Shown: positions 8,620 through 18,903, counted from the first letter of the stretch. The stretch is 64,000 nucleotides of DNA from Sphingomonas aliaeris (GCF_016743815.1 NZ_CP061035.1:3407001-3471000), one strand, 5' to 3'. The notes: a model not told the origin generated them from the letters alone. Program-made: numbers and translations.

Positions 8620-10197
8620 ATGGCATCACAGCCCACAAAGGGTGTGCTTTCGCGCATGTTGCTCCGCAAGACGGTGGAGCAGGTGCAGCGGGAGACAGAG
8701 AAGAGTGAACTGAAACGCACGCTGGGCGCATGGAACCTCGTGTTCCTGGGCATCGGCTGCATCATCGGCGCGGGCATCTTCGTCCGCACGGGCAGCGCGG
8801 CATCGCTGCATGCCGGCCCGGCCGTCCTGATCTCTTTCGTCATCGCCGGGATCGTCTGTGGCCTTGCCGGCCTGTGCTACGCCGAACTGTCGTCCACCCT
8901 GCCCGTCTCCGGATCGGCTTATACCTACAGCTACACCACGATCGGCGAATTCGCCGCGTGGATCATGGGCGCGCTGCTGCTGCTGGAATACGGCCTGGCG
9001 GCATCGGTCGTCGCGGTCGGCTGGGCAGGCTATGTCGTCAGCCTGCTCCGCGATTTCGGGCTGGTCATTCCGGTCGCACTCACCGGGCCGACCGGGCATA
9101 CGGTGATGCAGGCGGTCGGTAACGATCTGGCGCCGGTGCTCGTCAACGGCGCGCCGGTGACGTATCTGTTCAACCTGCCCGCCTTCCTGATCTGCATGGC
9201 GATGACCGCCCTGCTCGTCGTCGGCGTTTCGGAAAGCGCGAAGGTCAACAACTTCATCGTCGCGGTGAAGCTGACCGTGATCATCGCGTTCATCCTGATC
9301 TGCGGCGGCTTCGTGATCGCGCATTTCGATACGCTGAAGTCCAACTGGGACCCCTTCATCCCGGCAGCGACGGGTGAGGACGGCAAGTTCGGCTGGGGCG
9401 GCATCCTGCGCGCCGCATCGATCGTGTTCTTCGCGTATATCGGGTTCGAAGCGGTTTCGACCGCGGGCCAGGAAGCCAAGGACCCGAAGAAGGACATGCC
9501 GATCGGCCTGCTCGGCAGCCTTGCCGCGTGCACGATCATCTACATCCTCGTGTCGATCGTGATGACGCTGATCGTCAACTACAAGACGTTGAACGTGCCG
9601 GATCCCGTCGCGGTCGCAGTCGATGCGCTGGGCCCGCAATGGGCCTGGTTCGCCAAGCTGGTGAAGGCCGGCGCGATCGTCGGCCTGACCTCGGTCGTGC
9701 TCGTGCTGATGTATGGCCAGACGCGCATCTTCTACACGATGGCGCGCGACGGCCTGCTGCCGCGCGTGTTCGCCACCGTCCACCAGAAGTTCAAGACGCC
9801 GTGGGTCAACACGATCCTGGTCGGCTTGATCACGGCTTGCGCGGCGGCGTTCTTCGACATCAACACGCTGGGCGACATGACGTCGGTCGGCACGCTGGCG
9901 GCATTCGCGATCGTCTGCCTGTCGGTCATCTGGCTGCGCAAGACGCATCCGGAGATCCCGCGCGGGTTCAAGGTGCCGTTGTTCCCGATCCTGCCGGGTC
10001 TGGGCATCGTCGCCTGTATCGCGCTGATCTTCACCGTCGAATACCGCGTGCTGGTGTTCTTCGGCTGGTACACGCTGGCCGCGATCATACTGTATTTCGT
10101 CTACGGGATGCACAATAGCCGGCTGGCCAAGGGCCTGGACGAGGAAGACGGCCCGGACATGGGCGAGTATGTCGCGCCGGTGGGGACGCAGCCCTGA
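8620..10197 (+). CDS. APC family amino acid permease
   Basis: This inner-membrane amino acid transporter of the APC superfamily has 525 residues and about 12 predicted helices. The conserved first helix GIGCIIGAGIFVRTG is at about residues 46-60. CYAELSSTLPVSGSAYTYSY (about 87-106) and FFAYIGFEAVSTAGQEAKDP (about 270-289) are typical of the cationic amino acid transporter (CAT/YfnA-like) branch. Substrate cannot be read from sequence. It is monocistronic, with a strong terminator 28 bases after the stop. Confidence 0.9.
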   Translation: MASQPTKGVLSRMLLRKTVEQVQRETEKSELKRTLGAWNLVFLGIGCIIGAGIFVRTGSAASLHAGPAVLISFVIAGIVCGLAGLCYAELSSTLPVSGSAYTYSYTTIGEFAAWIMGALLLLEYGLAASVVAVGWAGYVVSLLRDFGLVIPVALTGPTGHTVMQAVGNDLAPVLVNGAPVTYLFNLPAFLICMAMTALLVVGVSESAKVNNFIVAVKLTVIIAFILICGGFVIAHFDTLKSNWDPFIPAATGEDGKFGWGGILRAASIVFFAYIGFEAVSTAGQEAKDPKKDMPIGLLGSLAACTIIYILVSIVMTLIVNYKTLNVPDPVAVAVDALGPQWAWFAKLVKAGAIVGLTSVVLVLMYGQTRIFYTMARDGLLPRVFATVHQKFKTPWVNTILVGLITACAAAFFDINTLGDMTSVGTLAAFAIVCLSVIWLRKTHPEIPRGFKVPLFPILPGLGIVACIALIFTVEYRVLVFFGWYTLAAIILYFVYGMHNSRLAKGLDEEDGPDMGEYVAPVGTQP

Positions 10198-10224
10198 TCG
10201 GCTAAGGCCGAGCGATGTGAAAAG

Positions 10225-10257
10225 GGGCCGGGAGAGCGATCTCCCGGCCCTTTTTTT
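10225..10257 (+). terminator. rho-independent terminator of the permease gene
   Basis: A perfect 11-bp stem (GGGCCGGGAGA at 10225-10235 and TCTCCCGGCCC at 10240-10250) with a four-base loop is followed by seven T residues (10251-10257). It lies 28 bp downstream of the permease stop codon. Confidence 0.92.
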
Positions 10258-10322
10258 GTTGGGCTGCTTCTGGCTTTGCTTGGGTCGGGTAAGAGCCCCC
10301 GTCTGGCTACTTCCCGCACCCT

Positions 10323-10398
10323 TTCGTTTCGAGCGTAGTCGAGAAACAGGCCGTTCGGACTATCGAGAGAGTTTCTCGACTACGCTCGAAACGAACGG
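10323..10398. repeat. palindromic repeat, family E (TTTCGAGCGTAGTCGAGAAAC type)
   Basis: TTTCGTTTCGAGCGTAGTCG followed by AGAAAC (about 10322-10347) opposes GTTTCTCGACTACGCTCGAA followed by ACGAA (about 10371-10395). A second full copy is at 27424-27495 and a partial one near 8322. Confidence 0.8.
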
Positions 10399-10466
10399 GA
10401 TGAGGTGGTGTCAGCGCTGGGGCCGGGGGGCTGGGGGCAGGATATATCGTGCCGATGCCGCACACT

Positions 10467-10595
10467 TGCTCACCTCCCTGGAAGGGAGGGGTTGGGGGTG
10501 GGTGGCGTCCTGGCGGTGCAGACGGTTTAGGCATGACGTGACAGTATCGCCAGGCCTCGACCCACCCCCGGCCCCTCCCTTCCAGGGAGGGTGGG
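10467..10595. repeat. palindromic repeat, family D
   Basis: The arm CACCTCCCTGGAAGGGAGGG (about 10471-10490), with a G-rich extension, opposes CCCCTCCCTTCCAGGGAGGG (about 10572-10591). It is a second copy of the element at 8352-8459 with compensatory changes (TGAAAG/CTTTCA there, TGGAAG/CTTCCA here). Such covariation indicates that the hairpin shape is maintained. It sits at the 3' end of the convergent PfkB kinase gene. Confidence 0.8.
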
Positions 10596-10630
10596 AAGAA
10601 GTGGGTTGCTCAAACGGAACGCAAACCGCC

Positions 10631-11626
10631 TCAGTCCATCTTCGCGGCCAGCGCTTTCAAGTCCACCTGCGGGCGGGCGCCGACATGGCTGATGATTTCC
10701 GCCGCGCACAGTGCGCCCAGCTTCAGCGACTGTTCGACGCTCTTGCCGTTGGCCTGGCCGGACAGGAAGCCGGCGGCGAACAGATCGCCTGCGCCGGTCG
10801 TGTCGACGACGCGCTCGACCGGGGCGGCGGGAACCGCGACGGTCTTGCCGCCGGATACCGCGATCGCGCCGTTCTCGCTGCGGGTGACGACCAGCATCGG
10901 CACTTCGCGTGCCGCCTCCGCGACCGCCGCGTCAAAATCCTCGACGCCCATTAGTGCGAGGATTTCGGCTTCGTTGGCGAACATGATGTCGATCAGGCCG
11001 TCCGCCATCAGCTTGCGGAAATCGCCGCCGTGACGCGAGATGCAGAACACGTCGCTGAGCGTGAAGGCGACCTTGCGGCCGGCCTTGCGCGCGACCTCGA
11101 TCGCCGCGCGCATCGCCTGGCGCGGTTCCTCCGGATCCCACAGATAGCCTTCCAGATACAGGATCGCGGCATCGGCGATCAGCGCGCGGTCGAGCGCGGA
11201 TTCGGGCAGGAATTGCGATGCGCCGAGGAAGGTGTTCATCGTGCGCTGGCCGTCCGGCGTCACGAAGATCAGGCAGCGCGCAGTGGTCGGTTCGCCGTCG
11301 CGGGGTGCGGTACCGAACGTCACGCCCATCGCGCGGATGTCGTGCGCGAAGACGTCGCCGAGCTGGTCGTTCGCGACCTGACCGATGAAGCCGCACTTGC
11401 CGCCCAATGCCGCGATGCCAGCGACGGTGTTCGCCGCGGAGCCGCCGCTCGCCTCGATCCCGGGGCCCATCTTTCCGTACAATGCATCGGCGTCCTCGGG
11501 CGAGAACATCAACTGCATCGAGCCCTTTGCCATCCCCTGTTCGGTAATGAAGGCATCGTCGGCATGCGACAGGACATCGACGATGGCATTGCCGACGGCA
11601 ACGACGTCATAGGTTGGGGTGGTCAA
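10631..11626 (-). CDS. PfkB family carbohydrate kinase, adenosine kinase-like
   Basis: This 331-residue ribokinase-fold kinase has the N-terminal YDVVAVGNAIVDVL and the substrate-site EASGGSAANTVAGIAALGG (about residues 55-75). The C-terminal signature DTTGAGDLFAAGFLSG (about 274-289) contains the catalytic aspartate and anion-hole GAGD. The pattern matches bacterial proteins annotated as adenosine kinase, which convert adenosine to AMP. Other nucleosides or sugars cannot be excluded. The gene is alone between repeats and the downstream end of a histidine kinase gene. Confidence 0.88.
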   Translation of the reverse strand: MTTPTYDVVAVGNAIVDVLSHADDAFITEQGMAKGSMQLMFSPEDADALYGKMGPGIEASGGSAANTVAGIAALGGKCGFIGQVANDQLGDVFAHDIRAMGVTFGTAPRDGEPTTARCLIFVTPDGQRTMNTFLGASQFLPESALDRALIADAAILYLEGYLWDPEEPRQAMRAAIEVARKAGRKVAFTLSDVFCISRHGGDFRKLMADGLIDIMFANEAEILALMGVEDFDAAVAEAAREVPMLVVTRSENGAIAVSGGKTVAVPAAPVERVVDTTGAGDLFAAGFLSGQANGKSVEQSLKLGALCAAEIISHVGARPQVDLKALAAKMD

Positions 11627-11728
11627 AACGGGCGCTCCTGAGCGAAATCTGCAATGAGGGCGCCGTAAGGGTCGCGCGGCATGGACGCAACCTGCGACAC
11701 CCCGCGGCAGACCGGTCAGTCGGAGCGG

Positions 11729-14700
11729 TCAGTCGGGGCGGTCGCCGCCGAGTGCGGTGATCGCCTCGCCCAGATCGGCGGTGCGGAAAGGCTTCGTCAG
11801 CCGCGCCAGATCCGGCGCGACGCTTTCGACCTCCGCATAGCCCGAAATGATCAGCACCCGCAGCGCAGGACACCGGGCAACCGCGATCCGGGCGAGATCG
11901 GTCCCCGCCATGCCGGGCATCATGTGATCGCTGACCAACAGGTCGAAATCCTGCTGTCCCATGATGTCGAGCGCGGCCTGCCCGGACTCCGCTTCGGTAA
12001 CCTGATAGCCGAGCTCCACGAGCATGTCGGCGGTCGCGACGCGAACGACGTCCTCGTCATCGACCAGCAGGACGCGGCCCGACGCGCGCGGCCCGGCGAC
12101 GTCGGCAGTCGGCGCGGAAGGAGCGGCAATGGAGGTCTCGGCGACGGGCAGCAACATCTCGACCGTCGTGCCGAGCCCCACGCGACTGTCGATCCGCAAT
12201 CCCCCGCCCAATTGGGACGTCAGACCGTGGACCATCGACAGGCCGAGACCGGTGCCCTTGCCGATCCCCTTGGTCGAGAAGAAGGGTTCGATCGCGCGCG
12301 CCAGCGTCGCGGCATCCATCCCGCTGCCCGTATCGCTGACCGAGACGCGGACATAGCGGCCCGGCCCGACCTGATCGTCGCCGGACCGGATCGTGACCGC
12401 ATCCGCGCCCATCGTCAGCGTACCGCCATCGGGCATCGCGTCGCGCGCATTCACCGCGAGGTTAAGCAACGCCATTTCGAGCTGGTTCACTTCCGCGATG
12501 GCGGCGGGCAATGCGTCGGCGATCGCGACTTCCAGCCGGACGCGCGGGCCGGAACTGCTCGCCACCAGATCCCGCATCGCGCCGATCACCTGGCCGACAT
12601 CGACCGGCTGCGGTTGCAGCGGCTGGCGGCGGGCGAAGGCGAGCAGGCGCTGGACGAGCATCTTGGCGCGCTCCGCCGATTGCAGCCCGCCCTGGACCAG
12701 CCTTTGTTCGCGCTCCCCGCCGATACCGCGGCGTTGCAGCAGATCGAGGCTGCCGATGATCGGGGTGAGCAGATTGTTGAAATCGTGCGCCACGCCGCCG
12801 GTCAACTGCCCCATCGCCTCCAGCTTCTGGCTCTGGCGCAACGCTTCCTCGGCCATGCGGCGTTCGGTGGTCTCGCTGGCTTCGGGCGCGATGCCCATCA
12901 CCCGGCCGGATGCATCGCGGATCGGGCGCATGACCAGATCGAACCAGCGCCAACCGCCGACGGGCAGGTCGAGCAACACCTCCTGCCGCACCACCTCGCC
13001 ATCCGCGACGCGCGGTATCGCCTCCCGTATCGTGTCGGACATTCCCGGCGTACGCGCGAACCACGGCGCGTCCCAATAGGGCCGTCCCTGCACGTCGGCC
13101 AACGTTACGGCGGCGGCGGCGAGCGAGGTGGCGTTGGCGTCGATCAACAGGCCGTCGGGCGTCAGCAGCCCCTGGAACCCGAAACTGGTTTCGAAGATCG
13201 CGCGCAACCGAGCTTCCTTCTCGCCCAGTTCGGCGGTGCGCAGCCGGACCTGTTCCTCCAGCGTGTCGTTCGCCTTCCGCAGCGCGAGTTCGGCGCGCGC
13301 GCGTTCGGTCGCGACGCGCACGCGCTCGGCGAAATCGCGCATCAGTGCGATATCGTCCTCGCTCCAGTCGCGCGGCTCGCGGTGATTGACGAAGACGAGC
13401 GCGACGAACTGCCCCTGCTCCAGCAGCGGCATGTTGATGAAGGACGATGCATGGATCTGCTCGAGCGCATCGGCTGTCGCGGACGTTCGCGGATCGGTGC
13501 GGGCGTCGCTGACCGTCACGGTGTCGCCCGCTTTCAGCTGATCGATATACGATCCGTAATCGCGGAAGTTGAGCGTACCCGCGATGCTGTCCACACCCGG
13601 CGCGTTCCAGTCGTGCGCGACCGTGATCGTCTCCGCTTCGCGGTCGATCGTGCCGTAACCGGCACGTGAAACGCCGAGCGTGCGGGCGAGGATACGCGAC
13701 GCGGCGAAGGCGATCGCTCCGGGCTCGGCGAGATCGCGGAGCGTATCCGCGAGTTCGATCAACGCCGCCTGCCGCGCCTCGTTTGCCTTGCGCCGGGTGA
13801 TGTCGATCGACACGCCCGGAAGGCGCAGCGGCGTGCCGTCTTCGTCCAGCATCGCGCGGCCCTGTGCATTGACCCAACGGATGCTGCCGTCGTGCTGCAC
13901 CAGTCGGTATTCGGACGAGAATCCTCCCCCCGACGCCAGGGCACGGGCGATCGTCGCCTCGACCCGGCCGGCATCTTCCGGATGGATCGCCCGGATAAAC
14001 TCGTCGATCGGGGCGCCCCGCTGCGCCCGATCGGGATCGACGCCATACATACGGGCGAAGCGAAGGTCGGACGTGACCCGGTCGTTGGGCACGTCCCAAT
14101 CCCAGGATCCTATCCCGTCGCCGGCAGACAGGGCCTGTTGCAATGCCTCTTCGCTAAGCCGCAACGCGATTTCGCCCGCGACGCGTTCGCTGACGTCGGT
14201 GCCCTGGAGGAAGATGCCGGTGACCTTGCCCATCGTGTCGCGGATCGGCTGGAACACGAAATCGACATAGCGATCCTCGATCCGCCCGGTGGTCTTGTCG
14301 TCGGCGGAGAATAGCGCACCGGTCGCGACATAAGGCACGCCGCTGGCGTAGACGTCGTCGAGGATACGAACAGAATCCCTGCTCCACCGCCTCGGGCAGG
14401 GCCTCCGCTATGGTCTTGCCCGTCACGTCGCTGCGCCCGATCAGCCGGTGATATGCGGTGTTCGTCATGGTCAGCAGATGGTCGGGTCCATCGATCATCG
14501 CCATGAAACCGGGGGCCTGATCGAACATCTGCGTGATCAGGTCATGCTCCGCGATCAGCCGCCGTTCCGCCTGAACGCGGCAGGTCGTCTCGATCACGAT
14601 CGCGATGACGCCGACGATCGTCCCGTCATCGTCGCGCACCGGCGAGTAATCCAGATCCATCCAGACCTGTTCGGGCATGCCGTTGCGATACAGGGTCAGT

Positions 14701-15002
14701 TCCTGCGACGCGTAGCGCAGCGGTTTGCCCGCCAGCACCGTTTTCAGGACGTTGTCGTTGAAGTCCGCCGCCTCGGGCCAGCATTCCGCCACCGGCCGGC
14801 CGAGGATGAACGGGTGCCGGGCGCCACCGATCTCGGCATAGCCTTCATTGTAGATCAGCAGCCCTTCGGGACCCCAGAGCAACGTCATCGGCACTTGCGA
14901 CGCGACGACCAGACCGACCGCCGTCTTCAGGCTGTGTGGCCAATGCTCAATCGGCCCTACCGGCGTTGCCGACCAGTCATGCGCGCGGATCAGCTCGGCC
15001 AT
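11729..15002 (-). pseudogene. multi-PAS/GAF hybrid sensor histidine kinase, broken by a frameshift
   Basis: This is a large soluble-looking sensor kinase. In order it has two PAS domains (start to about 14150), a PAS domain (about 14150-13790), a GAF domain (about 13750-13290) and another PAS domain (about 13230-12860). These are followed by HisKA with AHDFNNLLTPIIG near 12790, HATPase with GTGLGLSMVHGL near 12250, and a C-terminal receiver with VSDHMMPGMAG near 11930. The two parts are in different frames. At about 14372 one extra base turns the expected GFVRILDDVYASG into GFCSYPRRR. No transmembrane segment is seen, so the signal is probably cytoplasmic. In-frame coding appearance (SSGTGFLTGGGD) continues upstream of the 15002 ATG. 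A start at 15075 would fit if the C5 run at 15061-15065 is one base too long. Confidence 0.85.
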
Positions 15003-15123
15003 ATCGCCGCCGCCGGTCAGGAAGCCGGTTCCGGATGATTGCGCGTCGAGCAGAACGTGGCCCCCAATAATCCATGCGCCCCGCCGTATCGCATCCAGGG
15101 CGAGGCGAGGTCAGAACAGTATC

Positions 15124-16083
15124 CTAAACGCTTGGTTCCGCCCGAGCCTCCTTGACCACCCCGCCCCATGCGGCGATCTCTTCGTTGAAATGTCGCGCGA
15201 CGACGAGATCGCCGGCGATGCCGCGATCCGCGTCGACGTCGGCCGAACCGCTCCACTCCCATGTCGCGTTGCCGGACAGACGGACCATCCCGTCGCTTTC
15301 CGCCTGGCCGAGGACCAGGCCCCCGCGGTTAAACACCTTCATCTCCGTGCCGAACGTGCGGCGCCCGGTCAGGCAGGATGAGAAGACCGACGCAGCCATC
15401 GCGCTGCCGCAACTGTCGGTCAGCCCCACCCCGCGTTCGAACGTGCGCACGAACAGACCGTCCTCCCGCAACTCGACGAACGAGATGTTGGCGCGATTGG
15501 GCAACCAGTCGGGCGCGGATTCGCAGAGTTCGCCGACCACGATCAATTCGCTTTCGTCGATCGGGCCGTCGAAGCTGACGAGATGCGGATTGGGCATCGC
15601 CACCGCGGTGAAACGCCGTGTGGTCGGCAGCATCGGGATCACCTGTTCCACGATCTCATGCACGTCCAGGCCGGTCAGCGGCCAGTGCGACACGTCGAGG
15701 TCGGCCGGCCCCGCCGTTTCGCGTATCGTGTAGACGCCCGGCGCCAGATCGTCGTCCAGTTCGGCATGCGCGGTCGATGTCTTCAGATGAACCTCCGCCC
15801 GGTCCAGGCCCAGCGCCTCGAACCCGGCGCGCGCGACGCAGCGCAGCCCGTTCAGGCACGTCTCCGCCTCCGACCCGTCGGAATTGAACATCCGCATGCC
15901 GAATGCCTGCGCCTTGTCGCCGGCGGTCAGCAACAGGATGCCATCCCCGCCGACGGGGCCGCGCCGATCCGCCAGCGCACGCGCAACGCCTGCCCAGACC
16001 TGATCGTCCAGACGGATGTCGCGCGCGTCGATCAACGGGAAATCGTTACCCGATCCGTGGCATTTGATGAAATCGAACCGCAT
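15124..16083 (-). CDS. dapF: diaminopimelate epimerase, divergent form
   Basis: DapF interconverts LL- and meso-diaminopimelate for lysine and peptidoglycan synthesis, using a two-cysteine acid/base pair. The 319-residue protein starts with FIKCHGSGNDFPLIDARD and keeps GPVGGDGILLL, MRMFNSDGSEAETCLNGLRC (about residues 83-102) and GLTDSCGSAMAAS (about 230). Both catalytic cysteines are present. However, the usual CGNG is CLNG and the usual ACGTGA is SCGSAM, so this is a divergent member. A second, canonical dapF may exist elsewhere in the genome. Confidence 0.8.
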   Translation of the reverse strand: MRFDFIKCHGSGNDFPLIDARDIRLDDQVWAGVARALADRRGPVGGDGILLLTAGDKAQAFGMRMFNSDGSEAETCLNGLRCVARAGFEALGLDRAEVHLKTSTAHAELDDDLAPGVYTIRETAGPADLDVSHWPLTGLDVHEIVEQVIPMLPTTRRFTAVAMPNPHLVSFDGPIDESELIVVGELCESAPDWLPNRANISFVELREDGLFVRTFERGVGLTDSCGSAMAASVFSSCLTGRRTFGTEMKVFNRGGLVLGQAESDGMVRLSGNATWEWSGSADVDADRGIAGDLVVARHFNEEIAAWGGVVKEARAEPSV

Positions 16084-16122
16084 GCGAACGACCTAAACCC
16101 GTCCTTCCCGTGCGGCAACCAT

Positions 16123-17199
16123 TCACCAGCGCATGATATATCCGGTGTCGGGTTTGGCGCGTCCGGCGACCAGATCGCGCCACACCTGCTGCAACGCATC
16201 GCTGCCCGACTGATGATCGATCTTCACCCAGGCATCGGCGTCGCCGACGAAGCCGGACCAGCGTGTCGCGACCGCCGACTGGAAGGCGTCCGGCCCGATT
16301 TCGCCGATCAAGGCCGCCGCCGCGTCGGGGGCGAAGAACCAGACCGGTTTGGGTCCTGCGGCCGGTGCGCCCTCGCTCTCGTCATGATGCGTCACGCCGA
16401 CCTTCAGGACGTATGACAATTGTGGCCCGAGGCGAGCGGCCAATTGCGCGAGCAAGTGCGCATTGCCGGCGAAATCGACGACCATCGCGGTGCCGCCGAT
16501 CTCCAGCGCGTCGAGCGTGTCGTAGGTCACGACGCGGTCGTACAGCCCGGTGCCCTCGACGAAGGACGCATTGCCGCTGCTGGTCAGGCCGGTCCGGGTC
16601 ACGCCGGGACTGGCGGCGCGCATAACATGCGCCAGCCCCATCGCGGTCTTGCTGGAAGCGCTGGTCAGCATGACGGTGCTGGTCCCCTGCCAGTCGGCGC
16701 GGCGTTGCTGGTCCTCGATCAGGAAACTGGTGAGGAACAACGGTTCGAACAGCATGCGGGCATCCTCCCGCGCGGGATCATGCGACGGATCGGCGGCGAG
16801 GCGGCGATACTGGTTGTACACCACGGCCATCGCCTGGCGATGCGGCGCCATGTCGCGAAACATCCCCGCCGAAACCTTGCCCGGCTGGACGATCAGGTGC
16901 GTCGCCATCGGCAGATAGCCGTAGACCCGCTCCCCGACCGCGATGTCTGGGTGGCGCGACACCGCGACGCGTGCATGGCCCCAAACGGGAACGATCCCCC
17001 ACCCTTCAGCGGCGGGAAAGAAATTCCAGTATTTCACGGTCTCGCCGACCACCGCATAGGTGACGTTGTTCGCGGTGAGCGAGAATGCCTCGATCTTCAG
17101 CACGATCTCGCCGTCCTGCGGTTCGGGCGCGATCGTATCGTTGATCGCGATCTGCTCCAGCGAATCGCGACGCACCATCATTTCGCGCTTGATCGGCAT
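16123..17199 (-). CDS. DUF2855 family protein
   Basis: This 358-residue protein of the DUF2855 family has a fold resembling medium-chain dehydrogenases. The N-terminal EIVLKIEAFSLTANNVTYAV and GWGIVPVWGHARVAVSRHPD look like a truncated quinone-oxidoreductase GroES-like domain. A Rossmann-like TVMLTSASSKTAMGLAHVM follows near residue 185. The start at 17199 (MPIKREMM) was preferred because the in-frame upstream extension overlaps the MOSC gene. It is in the same direction as the MOSC and DUF6456 genes, 40 bases behind MOSC. Confidence 0.8.
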   Translation of the reverse strand: MPIKREMMVRRDSLEQIAINDTIAPEPQDGEIVLKIEAFSLTANNVTYAVVGETVKYWNFFPAAEGWGIVPVWGHARVAVSRHPDIAVGERVYGYLPMATHLIVQPGKVSAGMFRDMAPHRQAMAVVYNQYRRLAADPSHDPAREDARMLFEPLFLTSFLIEDQQRRADWQGTSTVMLTSASSKTAMGLAHVMRAASPGVTRTGLTSSGNASFVEGTGLYDRVVTYDTLDALEIGGTAMVVDFAGNAHLLAQLAARLGPQLSYVLKVGVTHHDESEGAPAAGPKPVWFFAPDAAAALIGEIGPDAFQSAVATRWSGFVGDADAWVKIDHQSGSDALQQVWRDLVAGRAKPDTGYIMRW

Positions 17200-17239
17200 G
17201 GTCCGGCCTTTCGAAAGTTCGTGAGGATATTCGACTGGT

Positions 17240-17794
17240 CTAGACGACCGGGAGCGGGCGCGGCACCCCTGGCGGAGGCGTGATCCCGACAGCATCGCCC
17301 GGCCGGACGATCCCGCCGGTCACCACCACCGCCATCACGCCCGCCTTGCGGATCAGAGATCCGTCGGGCGCGCGATCCAGCGTCGCGGCCATCAATCCTT
17401 TCTGCAATCGGTCGATCTGGACGCACGGATTGCGCAGGCCAGTGACGCGCACGCTCGCCTCCGCGCCCAGCGACAGGATCGTGCCCTCCGGCAGATCGAG
17501 TAACGCGACGCCCCGTGTGGTGATGTTCTCGCCAAGCTCGCCCGGCGCAACCGCGAAACCCTTCGCGGCCAATTCGTCGAGCAATTCGCCGTGGATCAAG
17601 TGGACCTGGCGCAGGTTGGCCGCGTCCGGATCCTTCGCCTTGCGCGACAGGTGCTGGACGGTGACGCCCAGATGCGCATCGCCCTCGACGCCCAGCCCTG
17701 CGATCAGCCTGATCTCGTCGCGGCATATCTTGCCGAACCGGTGGGCATCATCCGACGCCGCCGCCTCGACGCGGGCTTGAGTTTCCGTCTTCAT
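17240..17794 (-). CDS. MOSC domain protein
   Basis: This 184-residue MOSC-domain protein belongs to the molybdenum cofactor sulfurase C-terminal superfamily, whose members carry sulfur or act in N-hydroxylated-compound reduction. LIAGLGVEGDAHLGVTVQHL (about 33-52) and PGELGENITTRGVALLDLPE (about 89-108) are family motifs. The conserved cysteine lies in GLRNPCVQID near 130. Its ATG overlaps the stop of the upstream DUF6456 gene (ATGA at 17791-17794), indicating coupling. Confidence 0.88.
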   Translation of the reverse strand: MKTETQARVEAAASDDAHRFGKICRDEIRLIAGLGVEGDAHLGVTVQHLSRKAKDPDAANLRQVHLIHGELLDELAAKGFAVAPGELGENITTRGVALLDLPEGTILSLGAEASVRVTGLRNPCVQIDRLQKGLMAATLDRAPDGSLIRKAGVMAVVVTGGIVRPGDAVGITPPPGVPRPLPVV

Positions 17795-18264
17795 CGCAGG
17801 CCATAATGGCTCGCCAATCGGTCCAGCGCCAGCGTCAGCACGACACGCCCCGCGCGCGCGGGCCATCCGAGCGCCTTTTCTGCCGTCGGCAGCCCCTCGC
17901 ACGCACAGACGACGCGCCACAGGACGTCGTTCAGCCCGGGTCCGACCGTATCGATCGCCGCGTCGAACCGCCGTTTCGCCGCGATCTGCGAAAGGGTGGG
18001 ATCGAGGCCGGTCGTTCCGCCATCGACGCGTGCTTCCCATTGCATCGTGACGCGCGGGCCCAGCGCCGCCATCTCGTAATCGGCCCGCAGCCTTTCCCCC
18101 GCCTCGAACTGGCGCGCGTCGATCAGTTTGCGCGCACGCAGCCAGCCGAGCGGCGATTCGGCGAGATTGACCGTGACGCGGCGTCGCGCACTTCCCGGCA
18201 TCGCCCGTTCCACCAAATCGCGCATCGTCCGTCTCCACCATCGATCGAGGCGAGCGCTTGCCAT
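17791..18264 (-). CDS. DUF6456 domain protein
   Basis: This 157-residue alphaproteobacterial protein contains VNLAESPLGWLRARKLIDARQ and ends with VVLTLALDRLASHYGL, a pattern I recognise as the DUF6456 domain. DUF6456 is often found at the C-terminus of helix-turn-helix proteins, and this copy lacks a recognisable HTH. Met1 at 18264 is the likely start, with Met14 (18225) an alternative. It faces an XRE regulator gene divergently across about 50 bp, which suggests that the regulator may control it. Confidence 0.7.
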   Translation of the reverse strand: MASARLDRWWRRTMRDLVERAMPGSARRRVTVNLAESPLGWLRARKLIDARQFEAGERLRADYEMAALGPRVTMQWEARVDGGTTGLDPTLSQIAAKRRFDAAIDTVGPGLNDVLWRVVCACEGLPTAEKALGWPARAGRVVLTLALDRLASHYGLR

Positions 18265-18315
18265 ATCGTCATCTTTGTAGGACAGACGGGAACCGATCTG
18301 GTTAGGGATAGCATC

Positions 18316-18879
18316 ATGATCACATCCATTCGCGAAGTGCGCCGCGCCAAGGGCATGACGCTGGACGATGTCGCCCGCGCCTGTCAGCCGCCGACGACCG
18401 CGCAGACGATCGGACGGCTGGAAACGGGAACGCGCACCGTATCGGTCGGATGGCTGAATCGGATCGCGGATGCGCTGGGCGTCGCGGCGGCCGACCTGGT
18501 CACCCTGCCCGACCGGAGCGGCATTCCGGTCGCGGCGATCCTCGATGCGGGCGGCGTCACTGCGCCGAAGCAGGCGATCCTGCTGACCCCGCCCGCCGCG
18601 ACCCCGGGGCTGATTGCGATCACCGTCGCGGCGGGCACGGGCGACTATCGGCGCGGCGACGAGATCTGGTGCGAGACGATCGCGCCGGATCGCTATGCCA
18701 ATGCGGTCAATCGCGACGTGCTGGTGCCACGCCCGGCGGGGCGGTTCGTGTTCGGGCGGCTGATCGGCCGTGATGGCGGAAAGCTGCACATCCTGCCGAT
18801 GGAAGCCGGCGGCCGGCAGCAGGTGGTCAGCGATCCGCCCTGGATCGCGCCAGCGGTGAAGCTGGTCCGCTCGCTATAG
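18316..18879 (+). CDS. XRE family transcriptional regulator
   Basis: This 187-residue DNA-binding protein has an N-terminal Cro/C1-type helix-turn-helix (about residues 3-62: REVRRAKGMTLDDVARAC, then TAQTIGRLETGTRTVSVGWL). The C-terminal domain of about 110 residues (GTGDYRRGDEIWCE, then RDVLVPRPAGRFVFGRLIGR) resembles the peptidase-S24/LexA-like beta domain of phage-type repressors. I do not see a clear Ser-Lys dyad. It is divergent from the DUF6456-MOSC-DUF2855 genes. Confidence 0.85.
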   Translation: MITSIREVRRAKGMTLDDVARACQPPTTAQTIGRLETGTRTVSVGWLNRIADALGVAAADLVTLPDRSGIPVAAILDAGGVTAPKQAILLTPPAATPGLIAITVAAGTGDYRRGDEIWCETIAPDRYANAVNRDVLVPRPAGRFVFGRLIGRDGGKLHILPMEAGGRQQVVSDPPWIAPAVKLVRSL

Positions 18880-18903
18880 GTCGCTGCCGACGGGAAGGGA
18901 GGG

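Noticed and set aside
8626..10113. A 495-codon open frame on the minus strand
   Set aside because: It is antisense to the amino acid permease and has no membrane helices or family motifs.
11681..13669. A 662-codon open frame on the plus strand
   Set aside because: It is the antisense shadow of the hybrid histidine kinase, whose domains are unmistakable on the minus strand.
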